In this document: one piece after another, positions 12,401-21,400 of the stretch
Layout of the letters: every line of letters begins with the position of its first letter
How positions within the stretch are numbered: the stretch's first letter is position 1
DNA from: Lepidostoma basale
Taxonomy: Eukaryota > Arthropoda > Insecta > Trichoptera > Lepidostomatidae
Reading direction: 5' to 3'
Assembly: GCA_022606425.2 (NCBI GenBank)
Contig: JAHDVF020001469.1
Span: 806,001-870,000, forward strand
DNA: 64,000 nt
Notes under the pieces: model-generated
Database searches by the model: none
Told to the model about the DNA's origin: nothing
Seen by the model: the letters and a program-made list of their open reading frames with translations, nothing else
Translations under genes and position numbers: made by a program

Positions 12401-14096
12401 AAAATCCTAAGAGAATTTTTTACTGTAATGAATTAGGGTAATCATGTTATATTTTTATAATGTTTGAGTGCGTCCAGGTCAATTCTCTATCTTAAAGGCG
12501 ACTTCTTACTATACTGTGTGCTGGATATACTATGTAGATGATAACATAATATGAACATAACTCAGTTATGTCAAAAGATTTTATGGCTCTCGGGCACAAA
12601 TATATTTTTATCAAACACCTTAAATTTACTCTATCGTATGTGAACCCTTTATTATATGTAGTAGGGATCGATGCGATGTGTTTTATGCTTATTTTGTTAT
12701 TTCCAGATGCGAGAATGGGACTCCAGCAAGCTGAAGAAGGAAGTTCTGCTGGGCAAGAACCACACCGAGATCATCAAGTCCACGTTGAATAAGCAGTAAG
12801 TTTAAACACCTTAGCCAACCTGAGTAGTTGATTTTCCCGTCATGATGCCAATAGATTTCCAATATTTTTAATACATCATTTGCCAGAGCCAAATAAACAC
12901 ACTATTTTTTGCTAGAGAATATTTTTGCTATTTATTGCTAGAGAATATCATTGCTACGCATGCATAAAAACGCGTTTAAACTTTTTATTTTGCTTTTATC
13001 TCAGGAACTAGATACGATACCAACATGAAAGTTGTACCAAAGCAAAGAGAAAAGGGTTAAGAATACTTAAAAATACAAACATATAAAAATAAAATATAGT
13101 GTGCATATAATTTTAAAAAAATACTTATCGCTAGCAGCCTCCAATACTTTTAGGCCATAATAACTAGTCATAAACGCATCAACTACCCTACTTGATGCAT
13201 TTATGCTTAGTAAATCAATTTATACCTCAATTCTTCAACAATACATATGATAAGTGCGCCAGACATTGCTCCTTCTGATTTCCACTTGTTTAGATTGCAT
13301 GGTCTATCTGAGCAGCACTTCACATCATATGAAGATATCATTAATTGGGTCAATTCGTGGATAGCCTCAATAGATGAAACATTCTTCCGACGCGGTATCT
13401 GTATGCTGCCAGAAAGACAGAAAAAAGTAGTGACAAGCTATGGACAATACTTTGAATTGAACATAACATTCCGTTCTTTCACAATAAATGCACAATTTTT
13501 GATAAAAAAAAACGGCGGAAATTATTTGTACACCTAATATATACAGTACACTCCCGATTTTTCGGGATGGATGTGAAAAAAAATCCTATATAATCGATTT
13601 CCCAGTTAATCCGAAACAATTTTTTTTCTCTTTTTATTAATGATGTCCCGTATAGTTTGATCGCCACATTATATTGGTTTAATAAATATTTAACGGTTGC
13701 ACCATTTTCAATATTTTAAATTGTTTTGAGTTTTTTTTCAATTGAAAGTACGACTCGTTTGCGTTAACCCATTATACCATAGACACTTTTTCACAGTAAA
13801 ATAAAATTACGACTATAGAGCCACAAACGGTGGCGCTAATGTGAACTAAACGCCCAATGTCATTGTGACAGATGCATTATAAGTACTGTTGTGAATTTTT
13901 TTTTTTTTTTAATTCTATGATTCAAGTTTCCTGGATAATCTGCTTTCCGGTTAACCCGACCCCGGAAAATCGGGAGTGTACTGTATTTGTTGTACTTTGC
14001 GATACTAATTCTGTGATTATTGTTTCCAGGACCAAGAAGATTAAAGAAATAATGCAGGATGTCAGTTTCCTCAAGACTGAACTCAACATAGCATGA
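461..14096 (+). CDS. Nup88: Nucleoporin Nup88 (members only), C-terminal part, nine exons
   Basis: Exons read at 461-635, 2457-2591, 4460-4565, 6205-6470, 7665-7778, 9851-10077, 11931-12090, 12707-12795 and 14030-14096 (stop TGA). Every intron starts GT and ends AG and all phases join. The first exon carries GPLPIYPPADDNYG and GTLYHCVLLP, which I recognise from the Nup88 beta-propeller; exon 2 has SCPIYLTP and exon 3 HETGVHIITVP, also propeller strands. From exon 6 on the protein is charged and heptad-like (RARKELDKRVKTLRLL, EKIKYKVICQKDK), matching the C-terminal coiled coil, and it ends KTELNIA. Nup88 is a structural nucleoporin on the cytoplasmic face of the pore that works with Nup214 in nuclear export. 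The N-terminal propeller blades and start codon lie upstream of the window. The donors after exons 4 (GTCAAT) and 7 (GTCGGT) are weak, so those two ends are less certain. Confidence 0.92.
684..1287 (+). mobile_element. LINE-A 3' fragment
   Basis: Starts in sequence coding for GRVERDIERRVGAGNKVNGA, then continues through the RWFGHMERMNED region and the family 3' end. Many stops and small deletions make it a dead copy. It lies in the Nup88 intron after exon 1 and ends at a junction with LINE-D sequence. Confidence 0.75.
1288..1530 (+). mobile_element. LINE-D 3' fragment, interrupted
   Basis: Matches the 3' part of LINE-D seen at 30497-30830 and 48677-49045 (motifs CTCCTCGGAGATC, TCGAACCATCTCT, CAATAGATGCCTTAAA). 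The last part of the same 3' end, including AATAAACTGATTTGATT, reappears at 2172-2215, so two LINE-A pieces were inserted into its 3' UTR. Confidence 0.65.
1392..1438. repeat. Perfect 21-bp inverted repeat inside LINE-D
   Basis: Arms 1392-1412 and 1418-1438 are exact reverse complements around a 5-base loop (TAAAG). Other LINE-D copies have only the right-arm sequence at this point, so the left arm is a local inverted duplication in this copy. Confidence 0.85.
1531..2038 (+). mobile_element. LINE-A 3' end with 156-codon open frame and TTAG tail
   Basis: The best preserved LINE-A end in the window: an uninterrupted frame at 1534-2004 from PTLMYGSEAWSWQKKD through RWFGHMERMDESRM and RGRPRKTWHDQINQ to the stop, then about six TTAG units. 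This is the C-terminal domain after the reverse transcriptase of an RTE-like non-LTR retrotransposon; endonuclease and RT are missing, as expected for a 5'-truncated insertion. Confidence 0.85.
2039..2171 (-). mobile_element. LINE-A tail fragment, opposite orientation
   Basis: Reverse complement of the LINE-A last 120 bases (CCATACTACTCTATCCTGGC, CATTCATACAGCGAGTCAT), placed head-on against the previous copy and within the same LINE-D 3' UTR. Confidence 0.7.
2751..3520. repeat. Direct duplication of a mosaic repeat (LINE-A + hammerhead-like + SINE)
   Basis: Unit 1 (about 2751-3050) and unit 2 (about 3212-3518) run in parallel through the same three unrelated repeat pieces: LINE-A ORF (FVYLGSMFTK), a segment with AGGCGAAACATACCACTCC, then a minus-strand SINE end. 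Because the same chimeric joints occur twice, a ready-made mosaic was duplicated. The 160 bases between them contain another copy of the dispersed GGGAATGACATGTTTC repeat. Confidence 0.7.
3521..4140 (-). mobile_element. LINE-A 3' half, TTAG tail
   Basis: Begins at the left with TAACTAACTAACCATCACACC (reverse complement of the tail), then reads on the minus strand through VPTLMYGSEAWSWQKKDESR and RRMYGKTLYDRIPN. A 91-codon open stretch remains at 3744-4019. Confidence 0.8.
4795..5213. mobile_element. 419-bp foldback element with about 154-bp inverted arms
   Basis: Left arm 4795-4948 and right arm 5060-5213 are nearly perfect reverse complements (about 99 percent by eye), beginning AATTTAATTGTATCTCAA and containing GTTGGGTTAAGCGCACGC. 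The loop of about 110 bases has no coding capacity. It lies in the Nup88 intron between exons 3 and 4. A single left half with the same loop is at 41826-42095, so the foldback is derived from a longer element. Confidence 0.85.
5402..5442 (-). ncRNA. Degenerate hammerhead-like motif
   Basis: On the minus strand: TTGATAA, a 6-bp stem (GGTTAC/GTAACC), then GAAACATGTTTG. The core differs from CTGATGA at two positions. It is followed by an AATAAAAAGTGTT segment that is also found at 6048-6062 and resembles the terminal part of the 61.6-kb copy. Confidence 0.4.
5690..5925 (-). mobile_element. LINE-C 3' end
   Basis: The minus strand encodes VVRWGGQRRRYWHQHVERM and GRPPKRWRESWSSASQED, then a stop; the 3' tail at the left is a run of TTC (AAG on the element strand). 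An almost identical ending is at 20130-20545. Confidence 0.8.
6588..7645. mobile_element. Degenerate piggyBac-like element remnant
   Basis: AT-rich Nup88 intron sequence with several short palindromes (CGTATCAATTGTTGATACGG at 6596-6615; CCCGTGCACGGG), TTAACCC at 6972 and TTAA near 7629, and a transposase C-terminus at 7225-7455. Palindromic subterminal repeats and TTAA ends are normal for piggyBac elements. The ends do not match each other well, so the limits are approximate and two elements may be nested. Confidence 0.5.
7225..7455 (+). pseudogene. piggyBac-type transposase C-terminal cysteine-rich domain, remnant
   Basis: The frame reads HHLIPKLDKGSKDCTVCSNR, then WFCETWSRKPGLHSGDCFKK and YRTLQNYK before the stop. 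The order C-x2-C, F-C, H-x3-C-F-x2-Y-x-T is the RING-like zinc-binding tail of piggyBac transposases (PGBD4-like); one expected cysteine is replaced by tryptophan (CETW). The DDD catalytic core is not found upstream. Confidence 0.7.
7960..9174 (+). mobile_element. Complete but inactive mariner transposon
   Basis: Inverted ends of about 28 bp (ACGAGAGTTTCTACTTATAT left; the reverse complement of AAATAGCAACCCTCGT right) are flanked by TA. Inside, frames interrupted by stops and shifts encode a mariner transposase in order: FRRGLSRQECTDELNIF, STVKKWLSEFNRG, PENIDAVPELIKQDCRVIYR, NTRKKACVDWCKGMLKK, and GDVSWIYA, where the usual GDESWIY catalytic aspartate/glutamate motif is altered. It sits in the Nup88 intron before exon 6. 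Confidence 0.9.
9185..9720 (-). mobile_element. LINE-A 3' half, TTTG-type tail
   Basis: Reverse strand reads VLVPSLIYGSEAWNRQKKNE, then KGSLRWFGHMERMDGERMV and RGRPRKTWHDQI. The left end (AAACAAACCATCACACCG) shows the TTTG tail variant. Broken by two frame changes. Confidence 0.8.
9735..9801 (+). mobile_element. LINE-G 3' tail fragment
   Basis: GCCTATATCCAGCAGTGGAG followed by AAGAAGAAG is the 3' terminal sequence of LINE-G-like elements. It ends about 50 bases before Nup88 exon 6. Confidence 0.55.
10195..10290 (+). mobile_element. tRNA-derived SINE head
   Basis: GACCTTCGTGG, a box-A-like GAGTGGCGAGAG and box B GGTTCGATTCC form the tRNA-like start of the SINE family whose longest copies are at 31490-31688 and 59580-59800. 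The body is truncated here. Confidence 0.75.
10520..10935 (+). mobile_element. LINE-C diverged 3' end
   Basis: Reads KACIIPIITYGVETRADRVR, LRTSEMKTLRRI, DIIRWSRQRRRDWYGHVQRM and RGRPPK, with several stops, ending AAAAAGAAGAAG. An older relative of the 20130-20545 copy. Confidence 0.7.
11250..11640 (+). mobile_element. LINE-B 3' end (L2/CR1-like) with ATT tail
   Basis: A 72-codon frame at 11286-11504 reads GDRAFAVAGPSAWNMVPARL and TDFKSHLKTHLFK, the conserved terminal peptide of L2/CR1-group LINEs, then a 3' UTR with GCGCCCTTGAGGTGAG and a short ATT repeat. Confidence 0.8.
12385..12596. mobile_element. Small inverted-end repeat (MITE candidate)
   Basis: CTGAGAGCCATAAAATC at the left and GATTTTATGGCTCTCGG at the right are reverse complements of 16-17 bases around about 175 bases. 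A second diverged copy spans about 14655-15245 and is split there by an R1-like LINE. Located in the Nup88 intron before exon 8. Confidence 0.5.
13243..13540 (+). pseudogene. mariner transposase C-terminal fragment
   Basis: A short open frame reads APDIAPSDFHLFRLHGLSEQ, then WIASIDETFFRRGICMLPER and SYGQYFE. This is the end of a mariner transposase containing the third catalytic aspartate (AP-S-D), followed by the family's 3' terminal region (AAAACGGCGGAAATTATTTG). The 5' part is absent. Confidence 0.8.
13544..13983. mobile_element. 440-bp pogo/Tigger-like MITE
   Basis: Inverted ends CAGTACACTCCCGATTTTTC and the reverse complement of AAAATCGGGAGTGTACTG are flanked by TA. There is no coding capacity. 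The right end is 46 bases before the acceptor of the last Nup88 exon, so the element supplies or adjoins the polypyrimidine/branch region. Confidence 0.8.
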
Positions 14097-14241
14097 AGAA
14101 TTTTATTTTTTTATAATTACCTTAAATTTCTCATTTTAAATTAAGGGTCTTTTCATTTTTTTCATTTATTTTAGTTTGTGTTCTTATATATTTTTCAACA
14201 AATTTACAGAAGCATTTGAGTCTGTGTTGATTACTCTGTTT

Positions 14242-14247
14242 AATAAA
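14242..14247 (+). promoter_or_regulatory. Candidate polyadenylation signal of Nup88
   Basis: An AATAAA hexamer lies about 145 bases after the Nup88 stop codon in AT-rich sequence. Position and sequence fit a short 3' UTR; no transcript evidence is available here. Confidence 0.55.
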
Positions 14248-14459
14248 TAGCATTAATTGCAAGATATTTGATATTTTTTAAATATAAATCTTAAAACAAT
14301 TATTATTTTTTATTTGTCTCCCACCTAAGCGGATATGTTTATTGATTATGCTTATTTATAAAAAAAATTACCTCAGTACTAACTAAAGTTGTTATGTCCT
14401 TTCGGAGAGAGGTGAACAGAAGAAATCATACATTTTTCATTAGAGGTGTCTATTAATGT

Positions 14460-14600
14460 AAACAACGGTTATCTGATTGCTGGTGTCACATGCAGCTCTC
14501 ATGACTAAAAACATTGTCAAAGCGCCCTTGAGGTGAGCTATTCACGAAAACGGCGCTATACAAATTAGCCTAATTATTATTATTATTATTATTATACCTT
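14460..14600 (+). mobile_element. LINE-B 3' tail with ATT microsatellite
   Basis: Same 3' UTR as 11510-11640 (GATTGCTGGTGTCACATGCA, GCGCCCTTGAGGTGAG) ending in about six ATT units. Confidence 0.75.
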
Positions 14601-14743
14601 TCACTGTGTAAAATTTGTTTCAAATTTGTTAATCAAACATTAAATTCGCTTATTTTATACCTCCTCAGAGCCATAATGTCTTAAGTGACTTTTTTGTGAA
14701 GTTTATGTCAGATTTTCATTACAAAGAGTTACTACTTTGTACT

Positions 14744-15179
14744 TTTTTTTATTGAGGGGAAATCCTGGACATGGACACCCGGCCTTTCTGGTCAGGTAGT
14801 ACCGGACTCCGAGCAGCTAAAACCCCTCATCTTCTGTCACATCCCGGTTCCTGCCCTTCGGCCTGCCCAGAGATATGATCTTATCCTATGGGGCTCTTCC
14901 TTCCTGGTTTTCGTCACGTTCTTTTGTCTTCATTACATTTACAACGAGGTCCTGTATCAACCTCCAATTTTCTCTCGAGCTTATCATGATCGGCATGATG
15001 TTGTCTGGTGACAGTCCTGTCGGGCAAATCCTGGTCTCCAAATTTACTCTTTCTTGTTGCCATCTGGGGCATTTAAAGATGGTGTGTTATGCGTCGTCTG
15101 TACCCTCCCTGCAGTATATGCACTCTTCTGAACTGGCCTTTCCAATATTCTTTAGGTACGAGTAAAAAAACACCGTATG
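14744..15179 (-). mobile_element. R1/LOA-like LINE fragment with target duplication
   Basis: The minus strand carries a frame with CREGTDDA, HTIFKCPRWQQERVNLETRI, then GLSPDNIMPIMISSRENWRL, typical of the C-terminal C-x2-C...H...C knuckle region of R1-type ORF2 proteins. TACTTTGTACT occurs at both flanks (14733-14743 and 15180-15190) and poly(T) lies just inside the left flank, as expected for a minus-strand target-primed insertion. Confidence 0.8.
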
Positions 15180-15239
15180 TACTTTGTACTGGGTGTTGAT
15201 AACATAAATTATACATAACTCAATTCAGCCAAAAAATCT

Positions 15240-15425
15240 AACCATCGTGTCGTCTCTCCGAAGGAATGGCAGACAAAATGGACCATTACACCGTTCTTTC
15301 TTAACATATGTAATTCTCTTTCCTCCACATCATAATGTCATGTCGATTTTTTTTTCTTTCTCCGACTTCTCACACGGCTGATATTAAATATATGGTCCAT
15401 TTGATCTGGCAACAACTTTGCCCTT
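15240..15425 (-). mobile_element. LINE-A tail fragment, diverged
   Basis: CCATCGTGTCGTCTCTCCGA and following bases match the LINE-A end on the minus strand, with many changes. Confidence 0.6.
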
Positions 15426-15484
15426 CTGTTCTTTTTTAATGTGGTAGTTTCCCATTCTTTTCCACATGTTTGTATACTACCTGT

Positions 15485-15690
15485 TATATGAACCCCAATT
15501 GCTGTATACATTTTTTAGCTATTGATTATCATGACATCCCATTTTTATTGTTACGTGAATTCTACACACCAGACCACAATGACAGTGTTAACAATCACAC
15601 TACCATCGCCGGGAATCGAACCCGGTACCTTTGGTGTGACTCATAGCTCTTGCCAATTTGCCACGAAGATCGTCACGGCTGCCTTACCGT
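15485..15690 (-). mobile_element. tRNA-derived SINE
   Basis: Minus-strand copy with tRNA-like head (box B seen as GGAATCGAACC, reverse complement GGTTCGATTCC) at the right and the SINE body with ACGTGAATTCTACAC toward the left. Confidence 0.8.
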
Positions 15691-15769
15691 TTGCATTATT
15701 TAATTTCTTTTCATATGTGTCTAAACCAACTTAATGAACCTTTCATTATTTCGGCTCTTAGGTAGAACC

Positions 15770-17130
15770 CGTCTCTGTTTGTGAAGGTAACTTTTTCTTA
15801 AATATGTTAAAAACCTTTTTCATAAATTTACTTCATTCGTTTCTTCAAGTGTTCGTTTTTAAAATCAGAATGCGAAAGAAATAAAAAATAAAACACATTT
15901 AATTTATTTGTCTTTAATAAAAAAAGCTTTATTGTATACATTAAAACATATGGGAAACCGATATAAACAGTCAAAAAGCAATCACCACTTTTATTAAATG
16001 CCACGTTTGAAATAGCACTTCATAATACAATTTTTACAAATGGCAGTGATTTTGAACACAAAATAAATGCATGGAAACAATTGGAAACATTTATATTGCG
16101 CAATCTTGGTTGCCATTTTGTTTCTGTTCTTAAAATCAACTCACGTTCCAAACCTCACAAATGTCAAATCAAATATGTTGCATTTATGAACTTCGACATA
16201 TAATCAAAAGTTCTTGAAATTATTCAGTAGAGACATAATACAAATTGTCGTTTATATGTTTTGAATTGCTCAAAAATCTTACTTATACGGGTTAAAATGC
16301 TTTTTTTTACGTTTTATTTTTGTATTTTGTTAAGACTTAGCTTTACTTATTTATAAAGATAAATAAAAAAAATAGGTTAATCAATCCTAATAATTAATTT
16401 TTAAAATTATAGTACGATTGTAATTTTTATATTTTTTCTAAACACAATACAATTTTAACGGGTGTATGTAGAAGATAATATAATCAACTCTATAACCCTT
16501 ATCGGATGCTTGCTTTTGTATCTTTTGTATATGTTATTCTATCAATATTTAATTTTAAAAAGGCACTCTGAATGTTAAAAGCTCCATTGGTAGTATTCAA
16601 TTGACAAAGTAATTACACGCAGATTCCACAGACAACATGATTCATCATGTCACCTCACATGTGCCATACGACCGCAGCGACAGAGTTCTGTTGTCACGTC
16701 AGAGGTGACTTACGTCCGTTAAGGGTTAAAATAATTTTATTTAAATTTAAAACAGTTTCAGACCTGCCTATGTAAACCCAAAAAGTGTGAAATCGGAACA
16801 TCAATTAAAATTGTATTGTTTTAGCAAAAATCAAACTAAAAAAACATTGAATGTTATTTTTTTCAGTTCATTACTCTTAATTATAATATCAACCTTGTGG
16901 AAATGTAGGAAATTAAAAAATATATTGCAAAATGCACCCATATTACAATGGGTCTTCTAACCATCGCATGAACAAGATCCCCGTCAGTCCATTGAAAAAT
17001 GAGAATATATATAAATGAAAAAAAAAAAAAATATGTTTCACGGGCTGAAGGTAATAATTTCGTATGCAAATTTATTGTTAATTGTTTTTGATTAATAAAA
17101 TTACATCAAATAATTAATTGGTCCATTCTC
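15770..17130. other. AT-rich intergenic stretch, no gene seen
   Basis: Between the convergent genes. Long A/T runs, no credible coding frame. CGTTAAGGGTTAA at about 16713-16725 resembles the right end of the TTAA element at 50794-51578. Several AATAAA hexamers occur on the minus strand (for example near 15930) and could serve the EF-hand gene. Confidence 0.4.
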
Positions 17131-17134
17131 TCTC

Positions 17135-17430
17135 TCTCTCTAACTTTGGCGACCAAGCCTTCACGATAGCTGGCCCTTTAACCTGGAACAATCTTCCAGC
17201 AGACCTTAAGTGCATTGAGAATCAGTCAGAGTTTAGGTCGAGACTCAAAATGCACCTTTTCAAATTATCCTTTCCTGATAAGAAGGGTTGATCGACTAAG
17301 TCGGGTGCAGCCCTCATTCTAAATATGTTTTTTTTAACTAGTTCATAAAATGGAGCATTTTCTACAGCGCCCTTGAGATGAGGAATTCATAAAAATGGCC
17401 CTCTATAAATTATCCAATTTATTATTATAT
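17135..17430 (+). mobile_element. LINE-B 3' end
   Basis: Encodes FGDQAFTIAGPLTWNNLPADL and FRSRLKMHLFKL with a frameshift, then a GCGCCCTTGAGATGAGG tail and short ATT-rich end. Confidence 0.75.
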
Positions 17431-17499
17431 TATATATCTTGTTCTGATCCCATTGGATGCACAATGCATCCGAGTAGAAGACATTGGAATCATGCTAAA

Positions 17500-17765
17500 A
17501 ACATATTATCAAGATAGCTAAAGCTCTTGCTGACTGATATCAAGGTCCGGAAGAGACGTACGAGCTGCTGTACTTGATCATTAGGGGCAAAATGGAAGGT
17601 CGTCGAGGTGTGGGGAGAAGACGGATCTCTTGGCTCCAAAACATTTGTAACTGGACTGGGATTGGAACAGTCGAGGCACTATTTAGAACTGCGCAAGACA
17701 AGAACATGCACTCTTAAGTGAAAGTCGAGGGGGGACCCGACATGACACACGAAGAATATGATTCT
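17500..17765 (+). mobile_element. LINE-F 3' end
   Basis: Reads YELLYLIIRGKMEGRRGVGR, RRISWLQNICNWTGIGTVEA and LFRTAQDKN, then GGGGGGACCCGACATGACAC, a 3' end shared with 20812-20990 and 32330-32775. Confidence 0.75.
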
Positions 17766-17769
17766 GTAT

Positions 17770-18418
17770 ATGTTGTGAGGAACTTCAAATCTTTAAATAT
17801 AAATTTTTTATGTGTTTATGTGGATAAGTAATCAGTTTATTTTATTATTTTTAATCACATTAATTTTATATAGCAAAAATGTAAAAATATTGTCACATTT
17901 AGTTTTATGGGAACATTCAAATCACTGGACGCCACTGGGTGGTATGATTGTAAAAATATCTCAAAAATACAGTCTTATGTTTTAGAATATGGAATTAGAA
18001 TTTCTCACATTTGCATTTTTATTATAAAAATAAAAACATTCTTACGAGGATCAATACTAAAGTCACACTTAAAAATATCAAAATGGAATGACTATACGAG
18101 TTATTATTATTTGTAGCAAAAATGGTCACAAAATTCTTAATTCACAATTAAAAATATAAGAAAAAAATATATCAAATGCCATCTGTGATTGTTGGAATGA
18201 AACTTTAAACATTTATTTTTATGAATCATCAATAGATGTCATTCATACACAACATCAGATTAATTCCCACAAGTCCACAGATGGAGTTTAAACCTACGAG
18301 CTACTCGGAATATAAACTAAAAAACCATTAACAAAGGATATAATGAGGGGCCCTCGAGTGCGAATGCCGCAACGGGGCCCCGACTAACGTAGTGAGGGGG
18401 TATTTCAGTATGAAATAA
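17770..18418. other. Probable 3' UTR of the EF-hand gene
   Basis: Directly downstream (to the left) of the minus-strand stop codon. AT-rich with no coding frame or recognised repeat; extent of the UTR cannot be set from sequence. Confidence 0.4.
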
Positions 18419-21400
18419 TCAGTGGTCGACGAGGGGCCCCCAGAACATCTTGGAGACCCGTTTCTCATCCTCAGTGAAGAAGAAGTCGTTGCCCAACTTG
18501 ACAAACTCCTTCAATGACAGCTTTCCATCCTGGAAACAAAAATAATAATTAAATACCTCAAATGAAACATTCATACATCGCGTCATGAATGCAAACCAAC
18601 TTCTCCATTTTTTTTAATGTCTTTATAAATCATGTTTGTTACACATTCAAGCATTTTTAGTTTCAACAGCTTTAATCAGCTCCAACCAGAAGATGACACC
18701 AAGCTGCCAAAATCAAAAACAATGGGAAAATAATTAATTAATATTCCAAAGTTTATTATTTATTATTATTATTATTTACATATTTTAAGTGCGCTGTTTT
18801 GTAAAATCAATTACTCGAAAAGACTGACTTCTGCAACGCTGAAAGCACGATCATAGAAACTTGCTTTATAGGTTCTGACTGGAATTGTTATGTTGTTTGC
18901 ACTTGTTTCTACTGATCGGAGTGAACGTTGCCTTTCCGTTGTTGGCATGGGTGTCATGCTCTGGTGTCAAGCCTTTAAACACTGTCAACGATTTGTATTT
19001 TACTCGCTCCCGGATATTTTGAAAATAAAATAACAAATTGCAAATTAAACCTTAAAACTTCAAAAAATATATATATTTTTAAAATAGTTTCTAAAACGAT
19101 GATTTATCGAGGAATTTTAAAAAATACATAAAATACAGGAGCTAACAAAGGATTATTTACAACAACTGATTTTCTCCTATTTATCTTTAACATACATGTA
19201 TGCAGGTAATGGATATTTAAAACAAGGTGTAAACCAGATTAAAATTAAATAATTTCAGAAAGTTACAATGAAAATAAATTAATTAATTAATACAGTATAA
19301 AAAAATGTATCATTCATGAGTCGGGATCAAGCACGGACTACCGATTGGTTGATATAGTGTTTAAATTTGTTTAAATTCTGGCACTGAATGCTAAAAGCAA
19401 ATATGTATTTAAACAAACAACACACACCTGAGGTTGCTAGTTTTGGATGATCTCGAGCTGACATATGTTCAGAGTTGTGTTATTGTAAAAAACACAATAT
19501 ACATGTGTAGATTTCATAAGAAAAATGATTGTTTAGAATAATAGATGTGGCTTTAATATTTAAAAAGATCAATTATTGCTATAAATCGCACATACAAATC
19601 TGAAAACATTTTAACACATTAACTACCAAAAGCCGACTAGTCGTCTTTTTGCCGTCAACCATAAATAACCAAACACGGATTAGACAGTTTTTCTACCCTA
19701 TGTACTGGAAATAATTCTCATTTTAAATTAAAACTATTCATTTAAAAAGGATATTAACTACGAAATTAAAATTATAAAATAAATAAGCTTAAAAATTCAT
19801 TGGTAAATAAAGTGTTAATGGTTTATTTGTATTAAATTAAATAACCATAAAAACTAATGATTTTATAGACACAATTTGAGAGAGTTTATCCAGTAATGTT
19901 CTTAGAAACCCTTTGGTTCAAACAGCATCAGCCCGCGTCTCTACGGTATATGATAGGTCGCGTACATCATAATATACATAGACAAAAATTCGGATGTCAT
20001 CAAGAAAGAGTACGAGAATATTTTGAATACAAGAGAGCGAGAGAGGAATACTCAGATTTTCTCTGAAAGTAATTCGAAAAAGTTTAAATACACACTATGC
20101 ATTTAAACTTTTTCGAATTACTTTCATATAGGACATGAGGACTGACAGCAAGGTACACATCTATAAGACCTGTGTGCGACCAATCCTCACATATGGCATT
20201 GAATCGAGGGCAGACACTGTCAAGACAAAGAGCATGCTCAGGACAACCGAGATGAAAACACTCCGCGCTATAGCTGGCAAGACCCTACGTGATCGAGTTA
20301 GGAATACAGCAATCCGAGAAATCTACGAGGTCGAAGATGTGATCAGATGGGGACGTCAAAGACAGCGATACTGGCATCAACACATAGAAAGGATGAGCTC
20401 AAATAGGATACCACACATAGCTCTCCATGGAACGCCAAACGGACAACGCCGACCAGGAAGACCCCCGAAACGGTGGAGAGAAAGCTGGAGTTCAGCGTCT
20501 CAAGAGGACCCGCCTGAAATAACAGACTCCTGAGTCTACCAAAAGTGATTGATTATTGTTTTATGACATTAGTGTAGAAAACAAAAGCAGCACAGTTTGG
20601 AGTATTTAATTGTGAAAATTTTAACGTGTGTGAAAAAAAATAGATTTACCTAAACTGATTACGATTGTAGAGTGAACCAACTTTTCAAAGGGTAGAAAAT
20701 CTTTACTTCCGTGAATATTTTATGGGTTGCAATTAGTCTCTTATAAATTCTGAGCTTGAATAGACAAGCATATGATTTAAACATTTTAAATAATTAATTT
20801 AAATATAATTAAAATAGGCAAAATAGAAGGATGTTGAGGTGTAGGGAAAAGACACATCTCCTGGCTCAGGAACATACGTGATTGGACAGGGATTAATACA
20901 GTTGAGGCGCTGTTTAAAACTGCACAAGTCAGGGGATAGGCAATGGTCAGGGGGCCTAGGCTAACACATGAAGAAGATGAAGAATAATTAGATTAAGGTC
21001 AACTTACCCCGTTTTTGTCGATGATGGCAAAAGAGATGGCGGCTGTTTCCTCACTGAGCCCAAGGCATTGGAAGAACAGTTTGAACTCCTTCACGGAAAT
21101 GAATCCAGACTTGTCCTTGTCCACAGCCTGCAAGCATATTAACCACAATAAGTTATGGATAGAGATATTCCAGAGTCAATAAATCATCTGTAAAGAAGTG
21201 AAATTCAATGCCCTAATCAAATTCCCCGAAGTTGTCTAATCAAATACTCAAATTATTGAATTAAATGATTTGATTTGATTTGCTTTTGTGTCTCAGGGTC
21301 GGGTCTCACCTTGAATAAATAGGGCAGGAACTTTCCGGCCCGTTTCTTGAGACTCTTGTCACTTAGAACGTGACTCATGTCTGTCAGGTACTGCTCCACC

